Part shown: positions 6,994 through 15,846 of the stretch, piece after piece
Layout of the letters: every line of letters starts with the position of its first letter
Numbering within the stretch: position 1 is the first letter of the stretch
From: JBDWFY01 sp965275915
GTDB lineage: Bacteria; Pseudomonadota; Alphaproteobacteria; Rhizobiales; Stappiaceae
Reading direction: 5' to 3'
DNA length: 64,000 nt
Assembly: GCA_965275915.1 (NCBI GenBank)
Contig: CBDHYI010000004.1
Coordinates: 1-64,000, forward strand
Notes under the pieces: model-generated
What the model was told of the DNA's origin: nothing
The model's database searches: none
Seen by the model: only the letters and a program-made list of their open reading frames with translations
Made by a program: the position numbers and the translations under genes

Positions 6994-7296
6994 TTATCCG
7001 AGCATATCGGATAGCGCGTTGCGCACAGGGGGCATCATATAAAGCGCTATAAAACTGAATTGCACGATCGCAATCGTATAAAGGATTGTCCGAAAAGGCT
7101 CTTTGCGGGTTTTATGCCGAAACCACTGCTGCGCGAACAGGGCACCATAGGAGCCGCCCAGCAGCGCCATGAAAAGCAACGTGCTCTCCGAAATACGCCA
7201 AAGCTTTTTCCTCGCACAATATTTGTCCCAGCCATAGGCTGCAAAGGTCAGAATGTTGATCAGCAGCAGCGGAATGATCAGATTATACTCTTTCAT
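6994..7296 (-). CDS. DUF1294 family membrane protein
   Basis: A 100-residue integral membrane protein with three or four hydrophobic segments. The motifs YGWDKYCA, WRISESTLL, LLGGSYGAL and FRHKTRKEPF are the signature of DUF1294, a short domain of unknown function found alone or fused to cold-shock domains. Length is normal for the stand-alone form. It is convergent with the preceding gene. Confidence 0.85.
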   Translation of the reverse strand: MKEYNLIIPLLLINILTFAAYGWDKYCARKKLWRISESTLLFMALLGGSYGALFAQQWFRHKTRKEPFRTILYTIAIVQFSFIALYMMPPVRNALSDMLG

Positions 7297-7567
7297 CGGC
7301 TGAACCGGGACCTGAATGCTGGAAAACGGATACTGATACTCTTACCCAATACCGGTGACGGCGGGAACCGGCACGACCTTCCGAACGTCAACAAAATACG
7401 CAAAGACATCGGAATATTCCCATGTAAGACGATATAAGAGTTACGCCCATTGTCTTGATGCAACATTAACATCACGGAGCGATCGGGAACGCGTGCCTGT
7501 TCCCCATCGCCGGTCTATATCAAGAAGAATCCGACCGCAACACTCGGCTCGTTTATCATTGATTTTA

Positions 7568-8125
7568 TTAGAGGAATGATGGCTTCGGACGTGGAATGAT
7601 TGCGATATTGTCGCTGGAAAGCCCTGGCCCGGACGGCGTATCACCCGCCGTCGGCACCTGATCCGCGGGCGCGTCCTCCTTAGGGTCCTGAACTTCGACG
7701 GGCGGTCCGGAGTAATTTTCAGGCGGAGCCACCGCCGTTGTCTTCTTACAGTCGGTCAGCCAGACATCATAGATGCTGTGTTCAACGGCGTGAAGCGCGG
7801 GACTGGCGGCAAACATCCAGCCGGAAAAAATACTTCGCACTTCATTGTCCAGTGTCACTTCGTCAACTTCGATGAAGCCGGTTGTCTTTGGCGGCTCTGT
7901 CGGCGGGCGGGAGTTGCACACCCGCGGTGTGACTTGAAGGGCACCGAACTGGACCGTCTCATCCATATAGACGTCGAAAGAGATAATGCGCCCCGTTATC
8001 TTGTCGAGGCCGGCAAATTCGGCAACAGGGTTGGCGATCTTTTCCGCATGGGCAACGGTTGCCGTCAGGCAAAGTCCCGCAAAAAGCAGGCATTTTATTC
8101 CCCGATTACCCGACGTGCTTCTCAT
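7568..8125 (-). CDS. Exported DUF2155 protein
   Basis: A 185-residue protein with a signal peptide (hydrophobic core CLLFAGLCLTATVAHA, cleavage likely after AHA). The DUF2155 region shows AEFAGLDKITGRI, FDVYMDETVQFGALQV and TPRVCNSRPPTEPP, then ending SGWMFAASPALHAVEHSIYDVWLTDC. The Cys pair may form a disulfide. The C-terminal 50 residues are Pro-rich. The start is the ATG at 8125 with AAGG in front. Typical of Rhizobiales, probably periplasmic, role unknown. Confidence 0.8.
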   Translation of the reverse strand: MRSTSGNRGIKCLLFAGLCLTATVAHAEKIANPVAEFAGLDKITGRIISFDVYMDETVQFGALQVTPRVCNSRPPTEPPKTTGFIEVDEVTLDNEVRSIFSGWMFAASPALHAVEHSIYDVWLTDCKKTTAVAPPENYSGPPVEVQDPKEDAPADQVPTAGDTPSGPGLSSDNIAIIPRPKPSFL

Positions 8126-8255
8126 CACCAACCTTCATGTGCGCCTTCGGTCCATCCCGTCGGACGATCCATTATGCCACTTTACTCCAGATTCGTCCGA
8201 ATACTGATATCTCTTTCCTGAGCCTGGGCCCATACGTCCAAATAACAGCCGCTTG

Positions 8256-9077
8256 TCAGTTTTCGAGTATCACTTCCACGATTTCCGGCCAAGTACCCAA
8301 TCGTATCGGCAGTCCGCTGGTTCCCAGTCCGCTCGAGACGATCATCTGGCTGTCAAAGTCTCCGGCGATATGTCCGTAGGTGTGGGCTAAAGGCGCAACA
8401 GATGCATTAACAACCGGGCCGAAAAAGGGCAACTGCACTTGTCCGCCGTGTGTATGTCCTGCCAGAACCAGAGCGGATCTGTTTTCCAGGTCGGCAAAAG
8501 CCGCAGGGTCATGTGTCAAAATGATCAGAGGCTCGTGCTTGGGGATTTCCGCAACGGTCTCCCTGAGCCGCCCCCTGCCGGTTGCATAATCATCCACTCC
8601 GGCCAAATGAAAAGCAGCGTCCAAATGCTTCAGTTGAACGCTGCGATTATGCAATACCGGAATATTTCTTTCCGACAATGCGGCGATGACGGCATCACCG
8701 TCATATTGCCAATCATGATTGCCAAGTACAGCCCAGACGCCCAGCGGCGCGGCCTTTAACGGATCCAGGCAGCCGCTCACTGTTTCCGGAGGGACCCGTC
8801 CACCAAACCTTGGCATCATATTGAGGAAGTCGCCGCCAAGAAGCACAAGGTCCGGTTGAAGCGCGGATGCTTCCGAAACGATAACCTTGAGGCGTTCGGG
8901 ATCCCGGCTATGCGAACCGACATGAAAATCGCTGAGGAAAACGATTTTCATGCCGCACCCCGCGGGCCACTGCGGCAGGCTTATGCGATAACGCGTGATT
9001 TTGTGCCGACGAGCGCCGCAAAATGGTGTCCACACTCCTTTGCGCCCTTCAGGATCTTCAAACGGACCCCGGGGCAC
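8256..9077 (-). CDS. Metallophosphoesterase (YkuE-like)
   Basis: About 273 residues from a GTG at 9077. Calcineurin-like metal ligands are visible: SDFHVGS, LLGGDFLN, LGNHDW, LTHDP and AGHTHGGQ. These are the five motif blocks of a dinuclear metallophosphoesterase. The C-terminal half is complete. The usual N-terminal membrane helix of YkuE relatives is not seen, and the true start may be at the internal ATG before KIVFLSDF. It follows valS by about 50 bases on the same strand, so cotranscription is likely. Substrate unknown; relatives act on phospholipid-type or nucleotide substrates. Confidence 0.85.
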   Translation of the reverse strand: MPRGPFEDPEGRKGVWTPFCGARRHKITRYRISLPQWPAGCGMKIVFLSDFHVGSHSRDPERLKVIVSEASALQPDLVLLGGDFLNMMPRFGGRVPPETVSGCLDPLKAAPLGVWAVLGNHDWQYDGDAVIAALSERNIPVLHNRSVQLKHLDAAFHLAGVDDYATGRGRLRETVAEIPKHEPLIILTHDPAAFADLENRSALVLAGHTHGGQVQLPFFGPVVNASVAPLAHTYGHIAGDFDSQMIVSSGLGTSGLPIRLGTWPEIVEVILEN

Positions 9078-9128
9078 GCCCTGACTGAAAGGAACAAATC
9101 CGAGTAGGTTTCTGACCTTTGGCAGAAT

Positions 9129-11906
9129 CTACGACGCCTCCTCAAGCCGTAAAATCGCCGCCCTGACTTTATCAAGGCGCTGCTGCAGTTCCGCACGCTT
9201 GTCGCGTTCACCGGCGACAACCTCTTCCGGCGCCTTTTCGACAAATCTTGGATTGGCAAGTTTCTTGTCGATGCGGGCAATATCATCGGAGAGCTTATTC
9301 TCGTCCTTGCGCTGACGCGCCATTTCCGCATCAAGGTCAATCACCTCCGCCAGCGGCAGGCAGACAGTGGCTTCACCGACGACAATCTGCGCCGCTCCCT
9401 TCGGAGAAACATCCGAAAAAGAAACGGAATCAATGCGTGCCAGTCGGCTCAGCATGACCGCGTTGTCCGCAAGACGTGTTTCGGTTGTGCCCGAAGCCCC
9501 CACAAAGACCAGCGGTATCCTCGCTCCTGCCGGCACATTCATTTCCGCCCGGACCGATCGGATATCCGTTATCAGGCCGATCAGCCAGTTGATTTCATCG
9601 GCTGCCGCAGACGGTGTCTCTTCCAGGGCCGGCCAGCGGGTGACGATCAATTGCTCATGCCGACTAGGGCCGACCTCCCCGGTCCGCAACCAGAGTTCCT
9701 CCGTCAGGAACGGCATGAAGGGATGGAGAATTTTCAGAATCTCATCCAAAACCCAGGCTGCTGTTGCCCGAACTTCGGCCTTCGCTGCCTCGTTATCACC
9801 GTTCAGCAACGGCTTGATCAATTCAAGGTACCAGTCACAGTATGTGTTCCAAACGAACCGGTAGATCGCCCCGGCCGCCTCGTTGAAGCGGAAATCTTCT
9901 ATCGCTTTCGTTACCGCACCGGCACAGCGCGCCGTTTCCGCAACAATCCATCGGTTCACGGTCTGCGCAACGTCCGAAGTGTCAAAACCGTCAACACGCA
10001 CACAGTCGTTCATCTCCGCAAATCGTGCCGCATTCCACAGCTTGGTCGAGAAGTTCCTGTATCCGGCCACGCGACTGGCCGCGAGCTTGATGTCCCGCCC
10101 CTGTGCCGCCATTGCTGCCAGGGTAAACCGCAGCGCATCGGCACTGTATTCGTCAATCAACTGCAATGGATCAATGACGTTGCCCTTGGACTTTGACATC
10201 TTCGCGCCTTTTTCATCACGAACCAGCGCATGAATATAGACCGTGTCAAATGGTTCCTTCTCCATAAAATGGATGCCGGTCATCATCATGCGGGCCACCC
10301 AGAAAAAGATAATGTCAAAGCCGGTAATCAGAACGCTGGTCGGGTAGTAGCGCGCCAGCGCTTCCGTGTTCTCCGGCCAACCAAGGGTCGAAAAGGGCCA
10401 TAAAGCGGAAGAAAACCAGGTATCCAGGACATCTTCGTCCCGGTAAAGGAAGACCACATCCGCATCACCGGTCTGTTCCCACCGCTGCCGGGCTTCCTTC
10501 TCTTCAAGGATCGCGATCTCTTTGCCGTAATGCGATCTCGCCGCCTCAATGGCGTCCGTTTCGGATTTGGCGACGAATATCCTGCCATCCGGACCGTACC
10601 AGGCCGGTATCTGATGCCCCCACCACAACTGCCGGGAGACACACCAGGGCTGGATGTTCTCCATCCAGTCGTAATAGGTTTTTTCCCAGTTTTTCGGAAC
10701 GAACGTCGTTCGCGCCTTTCTGACCGCTTCAACAGCCGGCCGAGCCAGCGTCTTGGCATCAACATACCACTGGTCGGTGAGGAACGGCTCAATCGGAACA
10801 TGCGATCGGTCACCATGGGGCACCGTATGGACATGGTCCTCAATCTGTTCAAGCAGACCACGCGCTTCGAACATGTCGACAACCATCTTCCTGGCGACGA
10901 ACCGGTCCTGATCGTGAAGGACTTTAATCGTCGCTGCAAGCTCCCCGCTGTCCGGAACCCCATCCAGAAAAGCCTCGTTATCTTCCAGGAAGATCGCGGC
11001 TTCCCGGTTCATGATATTGACCATGGGAAGGGTATGGCGCTTGCCGACTTCGAAGTCGTTGAAGTCGTGCGCCGGTGTGATTTTGACAGCGCCGGACCCT
11101 GCCTCCGGGTCGGCGTACTCATCGGCAACGATGGGAATGCGCCGTCCCACCAATGGCAGGATGACATATTTTCCGACCAGGTCAGTGTACCGTTCGTCCT
11201 CCGGATGCACCGCCACGGCGGTATCGCCCAGCATTGTTTCAGGCCGCGTCGTCGCGACAATGACATGCCGCCCGTTCATCCCCTCGATCGGATATCGGAA
11301 ATGCCACAGATGTCCGTTGACTTCGGTTTGTTCGACCTCAAGATCGGATATCGCCGTGTGAAATTTCGGATCCCAGTTGACGAGCCGCTTATCCTTGTAA
11401 AGCAGACCTTCATTATAGAGACGGACAAAGACCTCCAGCACCGCTTCGGAAAGCCCCTCATCCATCGTGAAGCGCTCTCGGCTCCAGTCACACGAGGCGC
11501 CGAGCCGCCGAAGCTGATTGAAAATCATCCCGCCGGACTCGGACTTCCAGTCCCAAACACGCTGGACGAACGCCTCCCGTCCCATATCGCGACGGTTCGG
11601 CTGCTGGTTTTCCATCAATTGCCGCTCGACAACCATTTGTGTGGCAATGCCGGCATGATCCATCCCCGGCTGCCACAACACATCCCGTCCCTGCATGCGG
11701 TAATACCGGATCAGAATGTCCTGAAGCGTGTTGTTCAGGGCATGCCCCATATGGAGCGAGCCCGTCACATTGGGCGGGGGAATCACGATGCTGAAGGGAT
11801 CCGCGCCATCCACGGCACCGGCGCCGGCCTTGAAGGACCCGCTTGTTTCCCAACTCTGATAGATCCGCGGTTCAACCGCGCTTGCATCGTAGGTCTTGTC
11901 CAGCAT
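9129..11906 (-). CDS. valS: Valyl-tRNA synthetase
   Basis: A 925-residue class I synthetase that attaches valine to tRNA-Val. The HIGH motif appears as HMGH (residues 52-55) after PPPNVTGSL, and the KMSKS motif is intact near 569-573. The editing domain (about 200-350, with ATTRPETMLGDTA) is present. The C-terminal arm ends in a coiled coil with LEEAS at the end. The ATG at 11906 has ACGGAA at good spacing; the TTG at 11921 is an unneeded extension. PopZ is encoded upstream on the same strand. Confidence 0.98.
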   Translation of the reverse strand: MLDKTYDASAVEPRIYQSWETSGSFKAGAGAVDGADPFSIVIPPPNVTGSLHMGHALNNTLQDILIRYYRMQGRDVLWQPGMDHAGIATQMVVERQLMENQQPNRRDMGREAFVQRVWDWKSESGGMIFNQLRRLGASCDWSRERFTMDEGLSEAVLEVFVRLYNEGLLYKDKRLVNWDPKFHTAISDLEVEQTEVNGHLWHFRYPIEGMNGRHVIVATTRPETMLGDTAVAVHPEDERYTDLVGKYVILPLVGRRIPIVADEYADPEAGSGAVKITPAHDFNDFEVGKRHTLPMVNIMNREAAIFLEDNEAFLDGVPDSGELAATIKVLHDQDRFVARKMVVDMFEARGLLEQIEDHVHTVPHGDRSHVPIEPFLTDQWYVDAKTLARPAVEAVRKARTTFVPKNWEKTYYDWMENIQPWCVSRQLWWGHQIPAWYGPDGRIFVAKSETDAIEAARSHYGKEIAILEEKEARQRWEQTGDADVVFLYRDEDVLDTWFSSALWPFSTLGWPENTEALARYYPTSVLITGFDIIFFWVARMMMTGIHFMEKEPFDTVYIHALVRDEKGAKMSKSKGNVIDPLQLIDEYSADALRFTLAAMAAQGRDIKLAASRVAGYRNFSTKLWNAARFAEMNDCVRVDGFDTSDVAQTVNRWIVAETARCAGAVTKAIEDFRFNEAAGAIYRFVWNTYCDWYLELIKPLLNGDNEAAKAEVRATAAWVLDEILKILHPFMPFLTEELWLRTGEVGPSRHEQLIVTRWPALEETPSAAADEINWLIGLITDIRSVRAEMNVPAGARIPLVFVGASGTTETRLADNAVMLSRLARIDSVSFSDVSPKGAAQIVVGEATVCLPLAEVIDLDAEMARQRKDENKLSDDIARIDKKLANPRFVEKAPEEVVAGERDKRAELQQRLDKVRAAILRLEEAS

Positions 11907-12100
11907 GGATTTCCGTCTCAATTGACATACAGACCCGCTGTAAATCGAATGCGGCGGCGCAAGTCAACCGCCATCGGTAAAAACACCGCCCGCAGGCGGT
12001 GCACGCTAAGCAGTTTTTGAGTATCTGCTCCGATTGGGATCATCCGGATTTGATCGGACGAGTTCCGGCTCTGCCGGCGGCATTCAGTGAGCAGCAATTA

Positions 12101-12775
12101 TCAGCCGCGCCGTCCCCTTGAAACACGTTCGATTTCCTGCTGAACGAGGCGTTCGACCATCGGCGGAAGATTGGTGTCAAGCCAGGCTTTCAGCATCGGG
12201 CGCACCAGATCTTCAATGAGCTCTTCAAGTGTTCTTGCTTCCCTGGCGATAACAAGATTGGCGAGGCTCCCAAGCGCTTCGCTGACTGCGGCCTCCGTCG
12301 GACTCGACGACAGATTTTCCCCGGCAGCCAAGCGGCGCACATTACCGTAATCGACAGGCTCGATACCGGGGACCGCTTCAGGCTCCGCATCCAGCGAGGC
12401 CATATCGTCTTCCTCAGCCTCGACTTCCTCAAAACCAATGTCACCGCCAGTGCCATCGGGTGCCACAACATCAACGATCTTGAGATCGTCGTCTTCTTCG
12501 TCGTCGACAGCGAAATCTTCAGTCAGTTCCAGAACGTCGTCGGCCGGCTCCTCTTCCGGCTCCGGTTCGCTATCGTCTGTATCAAAAAGTTTGTCGAGAT
12601 CATCTTGGGACATGCCGGCTTCGTCATCTGCTTCTTCCGCAGCTGCCGCACCACCGGTCTCCGAATCCGTGTCAGCTTCAGCATTCGCCGGCTCATCATC
12701 ATCGGATATTATCCGGCGGATCGAGGCCAGGATGTCCTCCATTGAGGGATCCTGGGCTTGCTCTGCCTTGGCCAT
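12101..12775 (-). CDS. popZ: PopZ-like polar organising protein (DUF2497)
   Basis: A 224-residue protein. The N-terminal helix QDPSMEDILASIRRIISDDD and the C-terminal helices LEELIEDLVRPMLKAWLDTN and LPPMVERLVQQEIERVSRG are the conserved PopZ/DUF2497 elements. They flank a long Asp/Glu-rich, probably disordered middle. PopZ forms a polymeric hub at the cell pole that holds centromere and signalling proteins. The start is the ATG at 12775; a TTG at 12787 lies inside the GGGGAA ribosome-binding site. The position just upstream of valS is usual in this order. Confidence 0.9.
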   Translation of the reverse strand: MAKAEQAQDPSMEDILASIRRIISDDDEPANAEADTDSETGGAAAAEEADDEAGMSQDDLDKLFDTDDSEPEPEEEPADDVLELTEDFAVDDEEDDDLKIVDVVAPDGTGGDIGFEEVEAEEDDMASLDAEPEAVPGIEPVDYGNVRRLAAGENLSSSPTEAAVSEALGSLANLVIAREARTLEELIEDLVRPMLKAWLDTNLPPMVERLVQQEIERVSRGRRG

Positions 12776-13051
12776 GACATTCCCCAAATTCCAAGTACCG
12801 CATCATTACGCAAGGGAACACTCACTTGCGATTCGCCTATCTCAAACTATACGGCGATATCTGGGCAGTTGAAACGGGAGCAAAAAAACTTCATGCAATG
12901 TGGCGATTTACCCACACATACGGTGTCGCAATCTGCGTGAGATGTGATCCCCGCGACGGACGTTCCACCTGGCTTAGCTGCTTGAAACTCCGGAGAGATT
13001 AGAAATCCGTCCGCGCAGACCACACTGCTTCATGCGAAAGGCGCTCTGCCT

Positions 13052-14413
13052 TCAACGACCGTCAGGCGTGCGCAGGCCGATCCACTTATCTCTCACTTTA
13101 GAATAGTGCTCCGTCGGCTGATAGGCAGCCACATTGAGGCTCAGAGCCGAACTCGTGAGTCCGCCAACAGAGGAAACCAAAGCATACGCGGCGACAATGC
13201 GATCTCTTTGCGCCTGGACGAGGCTGACCCGGGCGTTGACCAGTGACCGTTGCTGGTCCAGAACATCCTGTGTCGTGCGTTGGCCGACACGCTGTTCTTC
13301 AACAACGCCGTCCAATGCAAGCTGTTCGGCCCGAACGCCCGCCTGACCGGCGACAATCGATGCTTCCGAAGCTTTGTATTGACCCCACGATGCAATCACA
13401 TTGGCCCGAATTTGATCCCGGGCGATATCGACCTGGATCCGCGTCTGACCCAGCAGCTCTTTCGCCTGCCGAACCCGTGAATAAACCTGACCGCCCTGGT
13501 AGATCGGAATGCTCACCCGTCCGACAATACTCGCCGAATCCTGAACATTCGTGGCGGCAGTCGGATTGATCGAACGCTGAACGCTTCCTTCCAAATCAAC
13601 CGAGGGCAACAACTCGCCTTCAATCGATTTCACCTGAAACAATGCAACATCCACGGAATGCTGCGCCTGCCGGATGGTGGGATGTTGCGTGTGAGCAACA
13701 TCAAGCGCCGTCTGGACGCTTTTGGGCAACAATCTCAGGATGCTCAAATCCGGCTTCAGCTTTCCCGGATCACGTCCGATGATCTGGCGAAAGATCGCCC
13801 GGCTGGAATTCAGGTCGGCAAAGGACTGGTTCAAATCGGATTGAGCCGAAGCCAGCTCCGCTTCAGCCTGCGAGACGTCCGTTCGCGTGCCCTCCCCGAC
13901 ATTGAAGCGATCACGCGCGGCGCGAACCTCACTTTCAAGAAATCTGATATCAGAGCGACGCAAGGTAACGATCGCGCTGTCTTGAATCACATCCATATAG
14001 GCCTGGGCAGCATCGAACAGCACATCCTGCTCGGTGGAGATCAGGCTCTCTCGCTCTGCCAGAACGGACGATTCCGCCTGCCGGATCCCGTTTACTGTCC
14101 GAAATCCACGAAAAACCGGTTGCGTGACCGTCAAACCCAGCGTCGTCGTATTGAGATCCGTTGTCAGGCCGTCACTGTCCGTGTGCGAATAAGTCTGACT
14201 GATCGCTCCTGAAAGTTGCGGGCGATACTCGGACAATGCCTGCGGAACGCCTTCATCCGTGGCCCGAAGACCTGCGCGAGCGGAATTAAGCGTTGGGTTA
14301 TTCGCATATGCCAATGCCAAAGCTTCCGTCAAGGACTGCGCCTGCGCACCGTTAACACCCAATATCGCAACCAGCCCGGCTGCAATTATTGATACTGAGC
14401 CACGTCTTAGCAC
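13052..14413 (-). CDS. tolC: TolC family outer-membrane channel protein
   Basis: A 453-residue outer-membrane efflux protein. A signal peptide (SIIAAGLVAILGVNGAQAQ) ends at AQA. Two OEP repeats follow: LTEALALAYANNPTLNSARA with the AQAYMDVIQD helices, then the second half with TLDVAHTQHP-like and RVSIPIYQGGQVYSRVRQ segments. The GTG at 14413 fits AGAGAGG at 7 bases better than the ATG at 14440. It serves as the outer channel for drug efflux pumps and type I secretion. No pump gene lies beside it, so it is probably a shared channel. Confidence 0.92.
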   Translation of the reverse strand: MLRRGSVSIIAAGLVAILGVNGAQAQSLTEALALAYANNPTLNSARAGLRATDEGVPQALSEYRPQLSGAISQTYSHTDSDGLTTDLNTTTLGLTVTQPVFRGFRTVNGIRQAESSVLAERESLISTEQDVLFDAAQAYMDVIQDSAIVTLRRSDIRFLESEVRAARDRFNVGEGTRTDVSQAEAELASAQSDLNQSFADLNSSRAIFRQIIGRDPGKLKPDLSILRLLPKSVQTALDVAHTQHPTIRQAQHSVDVALFQVKSIEGELLPSVDLEGSVQRSINPTAATNVQDSASIVGRVSIPIYQGGQVYSRVRQAKELLGQTRIQVDIARDQIRANVIASWGQYKASEASIVAGQAGVRAEQLALDGVVEEQRVGQRTTQDVLDQQRSLVNARVSLVQAQRDRIVAAYALVSSVGGLTSSALSLNVAAYQPTEHYSKVRDKWIGLRTPDGR

Positions 14414-14700
14414 TACGCTACCTCTCTCTTCAGCCAGCATGAATCTGCCGATCTGCGGATATCCACTATTCTATATCGGCGCTGCAGGGTTTGGGAAACA
14501 CGCAACGCGGACTCTGCTTCAAATAACAGCGGGTTGCGACATCTGCGCAACATCTCTCAAGTCCTGTGGTCGCGCAGGTGTTATCCGGGGACGCAACGCC
14601 CGATTAATCATCCGGTTCAAAGATTAAGATCACTTGAAAATTGCGGCAGGGACACGACAATTTTCGAGCGATGTCGTGAATATTCACCGGTCCGCCGACT

Positions 14701-15372
14701 CTAAAAAACGAACTCAGATACGCGTTCGGTGCCTGGCAGAATCGGTGCGGACGCATTGAACGCCGCGACGCCGCTGACAGCACTTCCCGAGCGCCGATAA
14801 AGATAGGCCTGCCCGGCCAGGCCCTGCCCTTGAATAACAACCAGCCTGCCCCGGTCCTTCAACTGCTCTTTCAAGGCCTGAGGCACCTGGGAAACCGCAC
14901 CATCAACGATAATTACATCGTAAGGGCCTTCCGACTTCAGACCATCCGTCAGTTTGTTCGAAAGAACGGCGACATTATCGATGCCCAGGTCGGACATTGT
15001 CTCCCCGGCTTCCGCGGCAAGTTTTTCATTCACCTCAAGCCCGACAACCGATTCAGCGATCTGGGCAACCACGGCGGCCGAATAGCCGGTTGCACAACCG
15101 ACAACGAGGGCAAGATCGGACGGCTCCGGTTCTGCCAGCTGCAGAAGTTTTGCAAGTACATGCGGCTTCAGAAGAAACCGTGCCGGACTTCCCTCTTCCG
15201 CGGGCAAAACGCAGATGTCTTCATCGATATATGCCGTTGAGCGTTTTGACGCGGGAACGAACATTTCGCGGGGGATCGCACTCATCGCGTTCAAAATGCG
15301 GCGATCCGTTACGTCATTGGTCCTGAGTTGATTGTCGACCATACGCGCACGCGCTGTCTGATAATCCGCCAT
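14701..15372 (-). CDS. pcm: Protein-L-isoaspartate O-methyltransferase family protein
   Basis: A 223-residue protein with the PCMT layout: MVDNQLRTNDVTDRRILNAM, PREMFVP, an FLLKPHVLAKLLQL block and the SAM-binding VVGCATGYSAAVVA, then VVGLEVNE and IIVDGAVSQVP. In the usual enzyme the SAM loop is VGTGSGY, so VGCATGY is a variant and activity is not certain. The family repairs isoaspartyl residues. Its position upstream of tolC on the same strand is common in Rhizobiales. Confidence 0.85.
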   Translation of the reverse strand: MADYQTARARMVDNQLRTNDVTDRRILNAMSAIPREMFVPASKRSTAYIDEDICVLPAEEGSPARFLLKPHVLAKLLQLAEPEPSDLALVVGCATGYSAAVVAQIAESVVGLEVNEKLAAEAGETMSDLGIDNVAVLSNKLTDGLKSEGPYDVIIVDGAVSQVPQALKEQLKDRGRLVVIQGQGLAGQAYLYRRSGSAVSGVAAFNASAPILPGTERVSEFVF

Positions 15373-15547
15373 CCGGTTGGTTCCTGTCCGGTTAGTGCCT
15401 CGCTACTTCTCCTTAGCGGTGCGGCCTCGTATTGACAAGTTCCCAGGCCACAGGAAACAAAACTGGGAAGGAGGGTCCAGTCACTGGCTTATCCAATCAA
15501 AACCGAACGCTATGATGATTATCTGAGATTTAACTTAAAGCCAAAAA

Positions 15548-15621
15548 TGGAGGCCTCGCCCGGATTCGAACCGGGGTACAAGGATTTGCAGTCCTCTGCG
15601 TAGCCACTCCGCCACGAGGCC
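15548..15621 (-). tRNA. tRNA-Cys(GCA)
   Basis: The reverse strand reads a 74-base cloverleaf with acceptor GGCCTCG/CGAGGCC, anticodon GCA in the loop CTGCAAA, T-arm GTTCGAATCC and encoded CCA at 15548-15550. Confidence 0.97.
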
Positions 15622-15756
15622 GATGATGGGCGTAACTAAACTGTCATACGGTGAATGGCAAGAGCCCCATTCTGAAATTGGTTTATTGCGCGCGAAAAAT
15701 ACCGGCAACCAACTAGCCTGTTGATGATTTTGATCAAATCGGCATCCGTTTGTCGG

Positions 15757-15793
15757 AAAAAAGACCCGGGACACTGAGAAGCGCCCCGGGTCT
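15757..15793 (-). terminator. Rho-independent terminator of hppA
   Basis: A perfect 9-bp stem AGACCCGGG/CCCGGGTCT is followed on the minus strand by a run of six Ts, 54 bases after the hppA stop. Confidence 0.85.
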
Positions 15794-15846
15794 GTTTCAA
15801 TGCGATCGCTCTTCTGGGGTGTGACCCAATGATCGCGGGAGTTGCC

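Noticed and set aside
10530..12020. A 496-codon open frame antisense to valS
   Set aside because: It lies wholly opposite a fully conserved gene, has no family features, and reflects the codon pattern of GC-rich DNA.
12438..12872. A Ser-rich frame opposite popZ
   Set aside because: The Ser runs are the reverse complement of the acidic Asp/Glu codons of PopZ; no independent signal.
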